This document shows, piece after piece, positions 39,096 through 49,521 of a stretch of 64,000 nucleotides of DNA. How positions within the stretch are numbered: the first letter of the stretch is position 1; every line of letters begins with the position of its first letter. The stretch is from Nosema muscidifuracis. Its lineage: Eukaryota; Microsporidia; Nosematidae. Where the stretch lies: assembly GCA_028335825.1 (NCBI GenBank), contig JAIOKI010000027.1:124001-188000 (forward strand), in the 5' to 3' direction. Position numbers and translations under genes: made by a program. The notes beneath the pieces were generated by a model. That model was not told the origin of the DNA. It searched no databases and saw nothing but the letters and a program-made list of their open reading frames with translations.

Positions 39096-41342
39096 ATGAA
39101 CAACTTTTTCTCGAAAAAATCTCAAAACATGATATTTCAAGAAATTTCTGACCAATTCAATAGTACTCCTCTTATAACAAGAAATTGTATTAAATCCATC
39201 AACTCATTTCTTTACTTCCAAAATACTAAAGGAATGGATCAAGATACCTTAAACAGTGTATTAATATTTTTATTAAAAGCTTTTCAAAGTAAGGAGCAAT
39301 ATTTGAAGAATGTAGTGTACAGTTCTGTAACAGAAATATCTAAATATACTGATCAAGGATTTATAGGAATTAATATTATTATTAAGGATTATATGGATAG
39401 CAAATATAAATCAAGAATTTTAAAAAGTTTATTTTGTATAATTCCTGAAGAGATGTTACATGATTTTAGTAAAATATTGAAAGAAGCTTTTGTTTCTAAC
39501 AATGAAAATCTTATTAATTCAGCTGTATTAGTTTCATACAATCTTGTTAATAAGAATTATTTAAAAGTTAAAGATTTATTTGGATCTTTTAAAATATCTG
39601 ATGATATACATGGATATCATTCTCTTGCTTTAATGAATTTAAATAATAAAGATAATGGATCAAATATTTATAAAAATGAGGCAGGGATTATGAGTGTAAG
39701 ATTAGCTACTAAATATAAAAAATTTGATTTATTTAAAACTTTCTTAAATGTAAGAATAAGTGATAGCTGTGTTTTTATTGAAGCATGTAAACAGATGTCA
39801 GAATTGAAAGAAGAATATTCAATACAATATATATCAATGATTTGTCAAGGACTAAGAAATTATTTAAAAAGTACAAATTTTTATGAGAAATTTGCTAGTA
39901 TAAAAATTTTATCAAAATTATCATTAAAATTTCCTAAGAAAGTTGAAGTATTAAATAAAGATATTGAAGAATTATTACAAGATAGTAGTAAAAGTTTATC
40001 TATGCTTGCTATAAGTACATTATTAAAAACAGGTAATGAAGCTACAATAGATAGACTTATAAAATATTTACCTGAATTTATGAGTGAAATGGATGATAAT
40101 TATAAAAAGATTGGTTTAAATGCTTTATTAATTTTAACTACTAAAAATAAATCAAGGGCAGATATTTTTATAGATTTTGTAAGAAATTGTTTTCTTGATA
40201 AAGGAAATATTGGATTTAAATTGTATATAGTAGATTTATTGAAGAATATTATTGAAAACAAATCAAATTTATGTGATGAAAGTCTTTTAGATAAAATACT
40301 TAATATTTATATTAATTATCTTGAAGATAGTGAATATTACGAAGTAAGTTCAGAAATATTAGGAATATTAAGTAGACAAATATGTAAATCAAAGAATTTA
40401 AAGAAATATATTTTACATATTTATAATAGGCTTATTCTTGAAGATAGTAAATTAAAAACTTCAGCTTTACAATGTATTTATGATTTATCAAGTCAGACAT
40501 ACATAAATGAAGCAGTTTTTCAAGATTGTGATGATGAAATTTACAATACATTTTATCTAAATAATTTGAAAAATAAAATATCTAATGAAGAAATTGAATT
40601 TGATTTTAATTCTCTTGGAGATTTACAAGACAAAGTTCTTAATTATTTTTCTAAATATAATTTAGAAGAAAATAAAGAAGAAGAAATAATTGAACAAGTT
40701 AAAGAATGTAGAGAAATTATATTAAATAATGAAAATGATGAAATTTTAATAAAGTTAATTAAAAAGATTTCTGGAAGTAAAATTATTTTGGAATATAAAA
40801 TTGAGAATAAACATGATGATATAGAAATAAAGAATGGAGTATTAAGTGTTAAAATAAAAGATGAAATCAAAAGACTTGAATTTAGTAATTTGTTACCATC
40901 TAAATTTATTAAATTGGAATGTGAAATTGATAAAGAATCAGATATTACGATATATGGAAATTTAGATTATGAATTATGTATGGTTGATGATTATAATGAA
41001 ATAGAAAATGAATCTATGTCTTTAAATCCTTATCAAATTACATTATTTGATCTAATGATGAATTTAGAAAAAGAGAAGGGATCATTTAATAGGTTAATTA
41101 AATTAAATCTTAAATTAGATTTAGTAGGAGGAAGTAAAAAGATTCTTGATCTTTTAAATCTTAAGATTATTAATCAGAATAATATTAAGAATTGTAATAA
41201 TATTATACTTAGTGGAGATTATGAAGGAGTGAGCTGTTATGTTGATTGTAATATCGAGTATGAAAAAATATGTAGATGTACTATTGAGATATGGTGTGAT
41301 GATGAAGACTTATTAGAAAGATTGATTAAGTATTTTGATTAA
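39096..41342 (+). CDS. SEC21: Coatomer subunit gamma (gamma-COP)
   Basis: 748 aa, shorter than the usual 870-935. It is a COPI coat subunit for Golgi-to-ER transport. HEAT-like helical repeats cover about 1-520, with family landmarks FQEISDQFNSTPLITRNCIK, SNNENLINSAVLVSYNLV and LKTGNEATIDRLIKYLPEFM, then SEMDDNYKKI. The last 230 residues are the appendage (DQITLFDLM-like, with EYEKICRCTIEIWC near the end). CCCCTCAGC lies before the ATG. Family assignment is secure from the LLKTG..ATIDRL block. Confidence 0.92.
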   Translation: MNNFFSKKSQNMIFQEISDQFNSTPLITRNCIKSINSFLYFQNTKGMDQDTLNSVLIFLLKAFQSKEQYLKNVVYSSVTEISKYTDQGFIGINIIIKDYMDSKYKSRILKSLFCIIPEEMLHDFSKILKEAFVSNNENLINSAVLVSYNLVNKNYLKVKDLFGSFKISDDIHGYHSLALMNLNNKDNGSNIYKNEAGIMSVRLATKYKKFDLFKTFLNVRISDSCVFIEACKQMSELKEEYSIQYISMICQGLRNYLKSTNFYEKFASIKILSKLSLKFPKKVEVLNKDIEELLQDSSKSLSMLAISTLLKTGNEATIDRLIKYLPEFMSEMDDNYKKIGLNALLILTTKNKSRADIFIDFVRNCFLDKGNIGFKLYIVDLLKNIIENKSNLCDESLLDKILNIYINYLEDSEYYEVSSEILGILSRQICKSKNLKKYILHIYNRLILEDSKLKTSALQCIYDLSSQTYINEAVFQDCDDEIYNTFYLNNLKNKISNEEIEFDFNSLGDLQDKVLNYFSKYNLEENKEEEIIEQVKECREIILNNENDEILIKLIKKISGSKIILEYKIENKHDDIEIKNGVLSVKIKDEIKRLEFSNLLPSKFIKLECEIDKESDITIYGNLDYELCMVDDYNEIENESMSLNPYQITLFDLMMNLEKEKGSFNRLIKLNLKLDLVGGSKKILDLLNLKIINQNNIKNCNNIILSGDYEGVSCYVDCNIEYEKICRCTIEIWCDDEDLLERLIKYFD

Positions 41343-41685
41343 AATTTATTGAAATATTATTAATTTTATTGATATATTATTGACTTATTCAATTTATTTT
41401 ATTAATATATCATGACTTATACAGTTGATTTGACTTATTAAATTCGATCTGACTTATTTTATTGAAATATTATTGACTTATTTAATTGATATATTATGAC
41501 TTAAGCATTTTCTTTGACTTATACACTTGAAATATTACTAAATTTTTTAAATTATTTCGATTAACTTTTAATGAATACAATTATTCTTAAAGTTCACTTA
41601 TGAAATTAAATTGTCTTTGATTTTGTTTCATTTATTTTTATGCATGAAACAGAATACTATAAAAAGAAAAAATACTGCATAAAAT
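41343..41685. repeat. 343-bp gap with GACTTAT repeats
   Basis: The words TATTGACTTATT and ATATATTATGACTTA recur about seven times, 25-45 bp apart, at 41360-41530. No gene. Confidence 0.6.
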
Positions 41686-42441
41686 ATGAAAATATTTTCT
41701 AACTTATTTCAAAATTATATTTTATTTGCTGAAGGATCTTACGGTAAATTATATATTACTTATGATAATATAATTAATAAACCCATACTAATTAAACACA
41801 TAAAGAAGATTAATGCATTGACTGAAGGATATATTCATTCAAAATTATCTCACCCATTAATTATAAAATTATATTGGTTAAAGATATTAACCAACCAAGA
41901 AATAATTCTTGGACTGGAATTTTTTAATAATTTAAACCTTGAAGATTACATACAACATAAAGAAATATTTACAGAAAGAAATTTATTTAAAATATTTAGA
42001 CAGCTTATAGATGTAATTAAATATCTTCATGAGATTAATATAGTACATGGTGATATTAAGACTGATAATATTCTTATAGATACAAATTTTAATATAAAAT
42101 TATGTGACTTTGGTTTTTCAAAAGAAATTAAAAAAGGAGAATTAATTAAAGATTCAAGAGGTTCTTTATGTTATTATCCCCCTGAAATTATTTATTTAGA
42201 AAAGTATGATGGTAAAAAAGCTGATATTTGGTGTTTAGGAATAGTTTTATATACACTTGTATGTGGATCTCCTCCTAAAAGAAATAAAAATTCGTCAGTG
42301 ATATTTTCAGAAAAAATTATAAATAATTATGAATTGTATTCAATGTTTTTGGGAATACTTAACCCTGAATTTGAATTAAGATGGAGTATAAAAGAAATAG
42401 AAGAATGTAGATGGTACAAAAAAATGAAAGAAAAATTCTAA
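41686..42441 (+). CDS. Small Ser/Thr protein kinase
   Basis: 251 aa, barely a kinase domain. The Gly loop is GSYGKLYITY (about 18-27) and the ATP-binding Lys is K37 (ILIKHIKK). The catalytic loop is HGDIKTDN, with H121, G122 and D123: HGD replaces the usual HRD. DFG begins at D141 and the APE-like motif reads YYPPE. IWCLGIVLYTLVCGSPP follows. The CAMK/SNF1-like style (ADIWCLGIVLY) suggests that group, but no regulatory domain exists. All residues for catalysis are present, so it is probably active. No CCC before the ATG. Confidence 0.85.
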   Translation: MKIFSNLFQNYILFAEGSYGKLYITYDNIINKPILIKHIKKINALTEGYIHSKLSHPLIIKLYWLKILTNQEIILGLEFFNNLNLEDYIQHKEIFTERNLFKIFRQLIDVIKYLHEINIVHGDIKTDNILIDTNFNIKLCDFGFSKEIKKGELIKDSRGSLCYYPPEIIYLEKYDGKKADIWCLGIVLYTLVCGSPPKRNKNSSVIFSEKIINNYELYSMFLGILNPEFELRWSIKEIEECRWYKKMKEKF

Positions 42442-42513
42442 ATTTTTATAAGTCATATATGAAAAAAACATCTTTCAATTATTTTTAATATTTAATATTT
42501 ATTTACCCCAAAA

Positions 42514-45500
42514 ATGTTTGATGAAATTGTTAAGAAAAGAATTACATCAATTCAATTTGGTTTATTTTCACCAGAAGAAATACGTAAAACTAGTGTATTA
42601 CAAGTTATACATCCAGAAACCATGGAAAATGGATTTCCTAAATCGGGTGGTCTAATTGATTTAAAAATGGGAACAACAGAAAGATCTTTTTTATGTTCAT
42701 CATGTGAAAGGGATAATTTTTCATGTCCAGGGCATTTTGGACATATTGAATTGACTAAGCCTATGTTTCATGTTGGGTACATGAATAAGATCAAAAAGAT
42801 TTTGGAATGTGTCTGTTATTATTGTTCAAAAATAAAAATTGATAAGAAATCTTTGAAAAAAGATTTGAATTTCGTTTGGAATGCTTGTAAAACTAAAGCA
42901 GTTTGTGAAGGAGAAATTTGTGAAAATGGTTTTACTGGTTGTGGAAATAAGCAGCCAGCTATCAAAAAAGAAGGAATGGGACTGGTTGCATTTATGAAAG
43001 GTGAAGAAGAAAATGATGGAAAAGTTGTTCTTAATGGTGAAAGAGTACATAACATATTAAAGAAAATTCCTGATGAAGATGCTGAATATTTAGGATTTGA
43101 TGGAAAATATAGTAAACCAGAATGGCTTATTATGACAGTATTACTTGTTCCACCACCAGCAGTAAGACCTTCTATAGTAATGGAAGGAATGTTAAGAGCA
43201 GAAGATGATTTAACACATAAATTAGCAGATATTGTAAAAGCTAATACTTATCTTAAGAAATATGAATTAGAAGGAGCACCTGGTCATGTAGTAAGAGATT
43301 ATGAACAATTATTACAATTTCATATAGCTACTATGATTGACAATGATATTAGTGGACAACCTCAAGCACTTCAGAAAAGTGGTAGACCCCTTAAGTCTAT
43401 ATCTGCAAGGCTTAAAGGAAAAGAAGGTCGAGTTAGAGGAAATTTAATGGGTAAAAGAGTTGATTTTAGTGCAAGATCTGTAATTACTCCTGATGCAAAT
43501 ATTTCCTTGGAAGAAGTTGGAGTTCCAGTTGAAATTGCTAAAATTCATACCTTTCCAGAAATTATTACACCTTACAATTTAGAAAGATTGACCAATTTAG
43601 TTTCTAATGGTCCTAACGAATATCCTGGGGCAAATTATGTAATAAGATCTGATGGGCAACGTATAGATCTAAAATTTAATAGAGGTGATATAAAATTAGA
43701 AGAAGGGTTTATAGTAGAAAGACATATGGAAAATGGAGATGTTGTACTTTTTAATCGTCAACCTTCTTTACATAAAATGTCTATGATGGGTCATTTTGCT
43801 AGAGTTATGCAAGGTAAAACTTTTAGATTAAATTTGAGTTGTACTTCTCCTTATAATGCAGATTTTGATGGAGATGAAATGAATTTACATATGCCACAAA
43901 GTTATAATAGTAAAGCTGAGTTGGAAGAATTATGTTTAGTATCTAAACAAGTTCTAAGTCCTCAATCAAATAAACCTGTTATGGGAATTGTACAGGATAC
44001 ATTAACTGGATTAAGATTATTTACATTAAGAGATTCATTCTTTGATAAAAGAGAAACTATGCATTTATTATATTCAGTAGATTTATCTAAATATGAAAAT
44101 TCTAATTTAGAAGAAAATAGTAAAAAATCTCTTATGAATCTTTTAGATAGACCTGCTATTCTTTATCCTAAAAAATTATGGACTGGTAAACAAATTTTAA
44201 GTTTTATTTTACCAAATATAGTATATAATGGGGTATCTAACGAACATAATGAGGAGGATCTAGAAAATATTGGAGATACAAGTGTGATTATAAGAAATGG
44301 TGAATTATTATCCGGAATTATTGATAAAAAATCATCAGGAGCTACTCAAGGAGGATTAATTCATATTATAGCTAATGATTTTGGTCCAGATAGAATTACA
44401 AGCTTTTTTGATGATACACAAAAATTAATCAATAAATTTATAGCTCAAATAAATACATTCAGTATAGGAATAGGAGATGCTATAGCTGATCAGGATACAA
44501 TGGTATATGTTATAAATTCAATAGAAAGTGCTAAACAGCAAGTAGATCAAATTATTGAAAAAGCTCAAAAAAATATTTTAGAAAGAATGCCTGGTATGTC
44601 AATGAAAGAAAGTTTTGAAAGTCAAGTTAATTATATTTTAAATAAAGCTAGGGATGTCTCTGGTACATCTACACAGAAAAGTTTAAATTTTTGTAATAAT
44701 ATGAAGACAATGGTTTTGGCAGGATCAAAAGGATCTTTTATTAATATTTCTCAAGTAACTGCTTGTGTAGGACAGCAGAATGTTGAAGGAAAACGAATTC
44801 CATTTGGATTCAATTATAGAACTCTTCCTCATTTTTCTAAAGAAGATTATTCTGGAAGAAGCCGTGGTTTCGTAGAAAATAGTTATGTTAAAGGTCTTTC
44901 TCCTGAAGAATTCTTCTTCCATGCAATGGGTGGAAGAGAAGGTTTAATAGATACAGCTATTAAGACAGCAGAAACTGGATATATTCAAAGAAGATTAGTT
45001 AAGGCTATGGAAGATGCTACTGTTGGTCTTGATAGATCTGTAAGAGGAGCTAATGGATTTGTCTATCAATATGAATATGGTGAGGATGGTTTTGATGCCA
45101 AATATTTAGAAATGCAAAAAATGAAGATAAAAAATTTTAAAGAAATTCATCTTGTTGACATGTTTACAGATGAAGCATTTTCTATCAAACGAGATAATGT
45201 CACAGATCAAATTTATAAACTTTTGATATCTGATGTAGATTTACAAAAGGTTCTTTATGACGAATTCGAATGGCTTTATAAAAATGTTAATAGATATGAA
45301 AAACTAAATATTGCTAGTCCATGTAATTTTAAGAGAATTATAGATACAGCTATTTATAAATATGATTGTAAAAAAGGTGATGTATCACCATATCTTATTA
45401 TAGATACAGTTAATAAGTTAATTTCTAATTTACCAATCAAAAATCTTTTAGTTGAAATTTTGATAAAATTTAATTTATCTGTAAAAAGAGTACTAAATGA

Positions 45501-47373
45501 ATATAAATTGACTATGGAAGCTTTTAATTGGATTATAAATTTAATAAGGAGTAAAATTATTAAATCTATGGTAGCTCCTAATGAGATGGTAGGTACATTA
45601 GCAGCTCAATCAGTTGGAGAACCTGCTACACAAATGACTTTAAACACTTTTCATTTAGCGGGAGTTTCTGCTACGATTACAATGGGAGTACCAAGATTAA
45701 AAGAAATTATAAATGTTGCGAAAAATATTAAAACACCATGTATGAAGATTTATTTAGAGGAACCTTTTAATAATTCGTTAGAGATGTCTAAAAAAGTTCA
45801 AAGTGAAATAGAATATTGTGATATAAAGAGTATATGTGAATTTAGTGAAATATTTTATGATCCAGTAGTAGAAGATACACTTATAGAAGATGATAAAGAA
45901 TTTGTTCATGGATATTTTGATTTTCCAGATGATAATCTTGATTTTAGTAGAATGCCTAAATATATTATAAGATTGATTATTGATAGAACTAAATTAGTGA
46001 GTAGAAATCTTAAACTTGAAGATATAATTAATTGTATAGAAAATTCATTCCCTAAAAAATTCCATATAATATCAAGTGATGAGAATGCTAGAAATCTTGT
46101 TATTAGATTGAGATGTATTTCTCATTTAGATGGAGGTGTTGAATATTACAATTTACAATATAAAAAATTATTAAATCTTAGGATTACTGGATATCCAAAT
46201 ATAAAGAGAGTATTTATTAGTGAAGATAAAGATAAAAATGAGTGGTTCTTACAGACAGATGGTGTATGTATAAGAGAAATATTTTCTCATCCAAATATAA
46301 AAGGACATCTTGTTACATCAAATGATTTAAATGAAATAGTAGAAGTATTAGGAATAGAAGCAGCAAGAGAGACAATCTTACAAGAATTAACTTTAGTAAT
46401 AGATGGTAATGGAAGTTATGTTAATCATAGACATATAAGTTTATTGGCTGATGTTATGACAATGAAAGGATACTTAACTGGAATAACTCGTCATGGAGTT
46501 AATAAAGTAGGATTTGGAGCATTGAAACGTGCATCATTCGAAGAGACAGTGGATATTTTATTAGATGCAGCTATAATAGCAGAATTAAACGTTACAAAAG
46601 GAATAACTGAAAATATTATGATGGGACAATTAGCACCTCTTGGAACAGGTATAGGAGATATATTGATAGATGTAAGTAAATTAGACAAAGCTATTCCTTT
46701 ATCTAAACCTGAATATAATTATGAAGATGTGGATACTCCATTTATACACAGTCCTTTATCAGAAAATCAGAGTATAAATAACGGTAATTGGAGTCCTGTA
46801 TATTTAGCAGAAGAAAACAAATTTTCAATTAGTTCAACAAGTTACTCACCAAGAAGTCCTTCTTATTCACCCACTAGTCCTTCTTATTCACCCACTAGTC
46901 CTTCATACTCACCAACGAGTCCTAGCTATTCACCCACAAGTCCAAGCTATTCGCCAACCAGTCCAAGTTACTCACCCACGAGTCCTAGCTATTCACCCAC
47001 AAGTCCTTCTTACTCACCTACTAGTCCTTCATATTCACCCACAAGTCCTTCATATTCACCCACTAGTCCTTCATACTCACCAACTAGTCCTTCTTATTCA
47101 CCTACAAGTCCAAGCTATTCACCAACTAGTCCAAGTTACTCACCTACTAGTCCAAGTTACTCACCTACTAGTCCAAGTTACTCACCTACTAGTCCAAGTT
47201 ACTCACTTACTAGTCCTTCATATTCACCTACTAGTCCAAGTTACTCACCTACTAGTCCAAGTTACTCACCTACTAGTCCAAGTTACTCACCAACTAGCCC
47301 AAATTACTCACCAACTAGTCCTAGCTATGGAAAAAATAAAAAGCAAGATAATGAGCGTAGAGATGGCTTATAG
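42514..47373 (+). CDS. RPB1: RNA polymerase II largest subunit Rpb1 with CTD
   Basis: 1619 aa; CCCCAAAA before the ATG. The N-terminal zinc site is CSSCERDNFSCPGHFGH (about 67-83). The active-site loop NADFDGDEMNLHMPQ has its three metal-binding Asp at 450, 452 and 454. The bridge/trigger region includes LAAQSVGEPATQMTLNTFHL and GVPRLKEIINVAKNIKTP. The C-terminal domain has 23 heptads (DNA 46843-47325), of which 20 are perfect YSPTSPS; the variants are YSPRSPS, YSLTSPS and YSPTSPN. It ends in SYGKNKK and an acidic/basic tail. The CTD recruits capping, splicing and 3'-end factors by its phosphorylation. This one is unusually uniform. Confidence 0.97.
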   Translation: MFDEIVKKRITSIQFGLFSPEEIRKTSVLQVIHPETMENGFPKSGGLIDLKMGTTERSFLCSSCERDNFSCPGHFGHIELTKPMFHVGYMNKIKKILECVCYYCSKIKIDKKSLKKDLNFVWNACKTKAVCEGEICENGFTGCGNKQPAIKKEGMGLVAFMKGEEENDGKVVLNGERVHNILKKIPDEDAEYLGFDGKYSKPEWLIMTVLLVPPPAVRPSIVMEGMLRAEDDLTHKLADIVKANTYLKKYELEGAPGHVVRDYEQLLQFHIATMIDNDISGQPQALQKSGRPLKSISARLKGKEGRVRGNLMGKRVDFSARSVITPDANISLEEVGVPVEIAKIHTFPEIITPYNLERLTNLVSNGPNEYPGANYVIRSDGQRIDLKFNRGDIKLEEGFIVERHMENGDVVLFNRQPSLHKMSMMGHFARVMQGKTFRLNLSCTSPYNADFDGDEMNLHMPQSYNSKAELEELCLVSKQVLSPQSNKPVMGIVQDTLTGLRLFTLRDSFFDKRETMHLLYSVDLSKYENSNLEENSKKSLMNLLDRPAILYPKKLWTGKQILSFILPNIVYNGVSNEHNEEDLENIGDTSVIIRNGELLSGIIDKKSSGATQGGLIHIIANDFGPDRITSFFDDTQKLINKFIAQINTFSIGIGDAIADQDTMVYVINSIESAKQQVDQIIEKAQKNILERMPGMSMKESFESQVNYILNKARDVSGTSTQKSLNFCNNMKTMVLAGSKGSFINISQVTACVGQQNVEGKRIPFGFNYRTLPHFSKEDYSGRSRGFVENSYVKGLSPEEFFFHAMGGREGLIDTAIKTAETGYIQRRLVKAMEDATVGLDRSVRGANGFVYQYEYGEDGFDAKYLEMQKMKIKNFKEIHLVDMFTDEAFSIKRDNVTDQIYKLLISDVDLQKVLYDEFEWLYKNVNRYEKLNIASPCNFKRIIDTAIYKYDCKKGDVSPYLIIDTVNKLISNLPIKNLLVEILIKFNLSVKRVLNEYKLTMEAFNWIINLIRSKIIKSMVAPNEMVGTLAAQSVGEPATQMTLNTFHLAGVSATITMGVPRLKEIINVAKNIKTPCMKIYLEEPFNNSLEMSKKVQSEIEYCDIKSICEFSEIFYDPVVEDTLIEDDKEFVHGYFDFPDDNLDFSRMPKYIIRLIIDRTKLVSRNLKLEDIINCIENSFPKKFHIISSDENARNLVIRLRCISHLDGGVEYYNLQYKKLLNLRITGYPNIKRVFISEDKDKNEWFLQTDGVCIREIFSHPNIKGHLVTSNDLNEIVEVLGIEAARETILQELTLVIDGNGSYVNHRHISLLADVMTMKGYLTGITRHGVNKVGFGALKRASFEETVDILLDAAIIAELNVTKGITENIMMGQLAPLGTGIGDILIDVSKLDKAIPLSKPEYNYEDVDTPFIHSPLSENQSINNGNWSPVYLAEENKFSISSTSYSPRSPSYSPTSPSYSPTSPSYSPTSPSYSPTSPSYSPTSPSYSPTSPSYSPTSPSYSPTSPSYSPTSPSYSPTSPSYSPTSPSYSPTSPSYSPTSPSYSPTSPSYSPTSPSYSPTSPSYSLTSPSYSPTSPSYSPTSPSYSPTSPSYSPTSPNYSPTSPSYGKNKKQDNERRDGL
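46843..47325 (+). repeat. 21-bp coding repeat encoding the Rpb1 CTD
   Basis: 23 tandem 21-bp units. Neighbouring units often share the same synonymous codons, with stretches of identical CCAAGTTACTCACCTACTAG units near 47125-47200 and 47225-47290. This implies recent homogenisation by unequal exchange or slippage, while the protein sequence is held constant. Confidence 0.9.
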
Positions 47374-47769
47374 TTATATTTTTATGTCCTACAATTAAAT
47401 ACATAATTGTACTAAAATATTCATTCTTCAATGTTTTAGTATCTCAATTGAAAATTACAATAACGTTAAAAAAATAGAGTCTTTTTTTTATAATAAAAAA
47501 TTAGCACTATTTAATAAAGAGTAAGTCTTTATAAAATAATGTATTACGATAAATTTGATTTTTTTATTACAATTTATCGATATTTTATAATTGTTAAGTC
47601 CGAATATAAATTAATAATAGTTTGTGTTTTTTGAGGTCTAATCATCTATTTAATTAACGAAGATCTTTATGATATCACACGATAAACTTTTAAATGGAAA
47701 ATAAATGATTTTATAATTAATTTATTACATACTAAAAAAGTGGTATGATTATTTAATAAAAAGATTTAT
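47374..47769. other. 396-bp gap, nothing recognised
   Basis: AT-rich, non-repetitive DNA between two convergent genes. No ORF of interest, RNA gene or repeat array seen. Confidence 0.5.
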
Positions 47770-49410
47770 TTAATTAAAAAATGTTTCATAAATCTTTTGT
47801 ATATCTAGCTCAAACATAGATCCCGAATATGGTATCTTATATTTATTTAATATATCTCCATTACATACTCCAATACTTCCACATATTTCATTATTTATTT
47901 TTAATACTGCACTCTGATTTTTTAAATACTTTAATTCATCATCTTGTCTCTCATATTTGTAATTTTTAATTCCACATTTATCTAAGATCATAGATAAAGG
48001 TCCTTGTACATCCTCAAGATGACTTTTATTTCCTACATAAAGACATGATAAATATCTTTTATTAGATGCACCTACACTATTACAATCATTCAGATAAACA
48101 ATATCACCAACTTCAAATATCTTTATTGGTATCTTTACATGAAGATTACTAGATACAGATTTTAATAAACCAGGATATAACGAAGATCTTACTACTTCAC
48201 ATTCAATAGATTTATAATTATCAACTAGTGCACTATTATTTCCAAATGTATCATCAGATTTTGATACTAAAACGAGGGTATAAACTTCTACAAATCCTAA
48301 CGTACTCATTTCCATACGAATTTTATCACTAAACTTATTCAACCCATCTTCTTTTCCTATACTATTAATTTCAGGTAACTTCTTATTAATATTATTGTAT
48401 CCATAACCTATAGCAATATCTTCAATAACATCAGCTTTATGGATTACATCCTGTCTTATTGAAGGAATAATCACTCTAACAGATTTATCATCAAGTATTT
48501 CTGTTTGGTACATCATTTTAATTAAACAGTTGCATAAATCTCTAACTGACAATTTTATATTAAGTTCTTTATAAACCTCATCTAAAGTAAAAATATAAGA
48601 TTTAGTTATTATTTTTTTATTAGTACCAGTAACTTCTACTGAATACATTTCATCAGTTCTAAATGCTGATAAAAGCATTTTTAAACAAACATCTACTTTA
48701 TGCTGATTAGTACCAGTAACTTCTATAAAGATATTAGTTGTATCAACTGATACACGACTCATTTCACTATTAATTATAGGAGGTACACTTAATATATTTT
48801 TATTATCATCTTCAAATACAGTATACTCATCATCATTCGTGTAACAAAAATATTTCGAGATATGTTTATCGTTCTTAAAATGTTCTTTTAGATCTGTAAC
48901 TTCTAATTGAGAATTTAATGGTCGAAATTTCAAATCAATTTTTTTTATAGATTTAAAAGTAATAGGAAATTTTATCGTATCCATATCGTGTGTTCCTATC
49001 GATACTATAGATCTGTTACGTCCTAAAGATCCACACAATTTTTCTTGATAAGATATAAAACTATCAAACGATAATTTATCAAATTTGTAGTTTTTTATAA
49101 TAGCTGATGATACGCATGATCTCGAACCAGTATGTTCTTTAATTATTTTGTATTCACTAGGTAGTACAATTATATCATCAAATTTTTGATTAAATATGTA
49201 AGATTTAAGAGAGTGGCTCAATCCTTCTGTACAAAGTAAATCGTACCTGTTAGCAGGTATTTCTATCTTGTAGGTTGTTTCGTTTTCTTCTTCTATAATG
49301 TCGTCTATTTCTAACCCAAAATCGAATAATAAATCTGAAAAATCGGATGTACTCCATTTTTTGTTAAGTAGTCGTTCGATTTCGTATTTCGTGACTGATA
49401 TTGTCGGCAT
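47770..49410 (-). CDS. FRS1: Phenylalanyl-tRNA synthetase beta subunit
   Basis: 546 aa, slightly below the eukaryotic 590. Part of the cytosolic (alpha-beta)2 enzyme that charges tRNA-Phe. MPTISVTKYEIERLL is the canonical N-terminus, followed by FDFGLEIDDI. The ETTYKIEIPANRYDLLCTEGL block is the B5/B1 signature (E.PANR.DLL). VDTTNIFIEVTGT and IPSIRQDVIHKADVIEDIAI are other family blocks. CCCCAAAA precedes the ATG. It is divergent from the SKP1-like gene, with a 111-bp shared promoter. Confidence 0.92.
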   Translation of the reverse strand: MPTISVTKYEIERLLNKKWSTSDFSDLLFDFGLEIDDIIEEENETTYKIEIPANRYDLLCTEGLSHSLKSYIFNQKFDDIIVLPSEYKIIKEHTGSRSCVSSAIIKNYKFDKLSFDSFISYQEKLCGSLGRNRSIVSIGTHDMDTIKFPITFKSIKKIDLKFRPLNSQLEVTDLKEHFKNDKHISKYFCYTNDDEYTVFEDDNKNILSVPPIINSEMSRVSVDTTNIFIEVTGTNQHKVDVCLKMLLSAFRTDEMYSVEVTGTNKKIITKSYIFTLDEVYKELNIKLSVRDLCNCLIKMMYQTEILDDKSVRVIIPSIRQDVIHKADVIEDIAIGYGYNNINKKLPEINSIGKEDGLNKFSDKIRMEMSTLGFVEVYTLVLVSKSDDTFGNNSALVDNYKSIECEVVRSSLYPGLLKSVSSNLHVKIPIKIFEVGDIVYLNDCNSVGASNKRYLSCLYVGNKSHLEDVQGPLSMILDKCGIKNYKYERQDDELKYLKNQSAVLKINNEICGSIGVCNGDILNKYKIPYSGSMFELDIQKIYETFFN

Positions 49411-49521
49411 TTTTGGGGATAAAATTTTAAAAAATTTACCAAATCTTGTTAATAATTGTTTTGTAACATTTTTTAAAATTCCAATTCTTTATGATTTCAT
49501 CATCTTATATTTTCTACCCCA
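49411..49521. promoter_or_regulatory. 111-bp divergent promoter with a CCCC motif at each end
   Basis: The minus-strand gene has TCCCCAAAA-ATG and the plus-strand gene has TACCCCA-ATG, so the gap is bounded by GGGG (from 49416) and CCCC (49517-49520). The centre is AT-rich. Confidence 0.65.
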
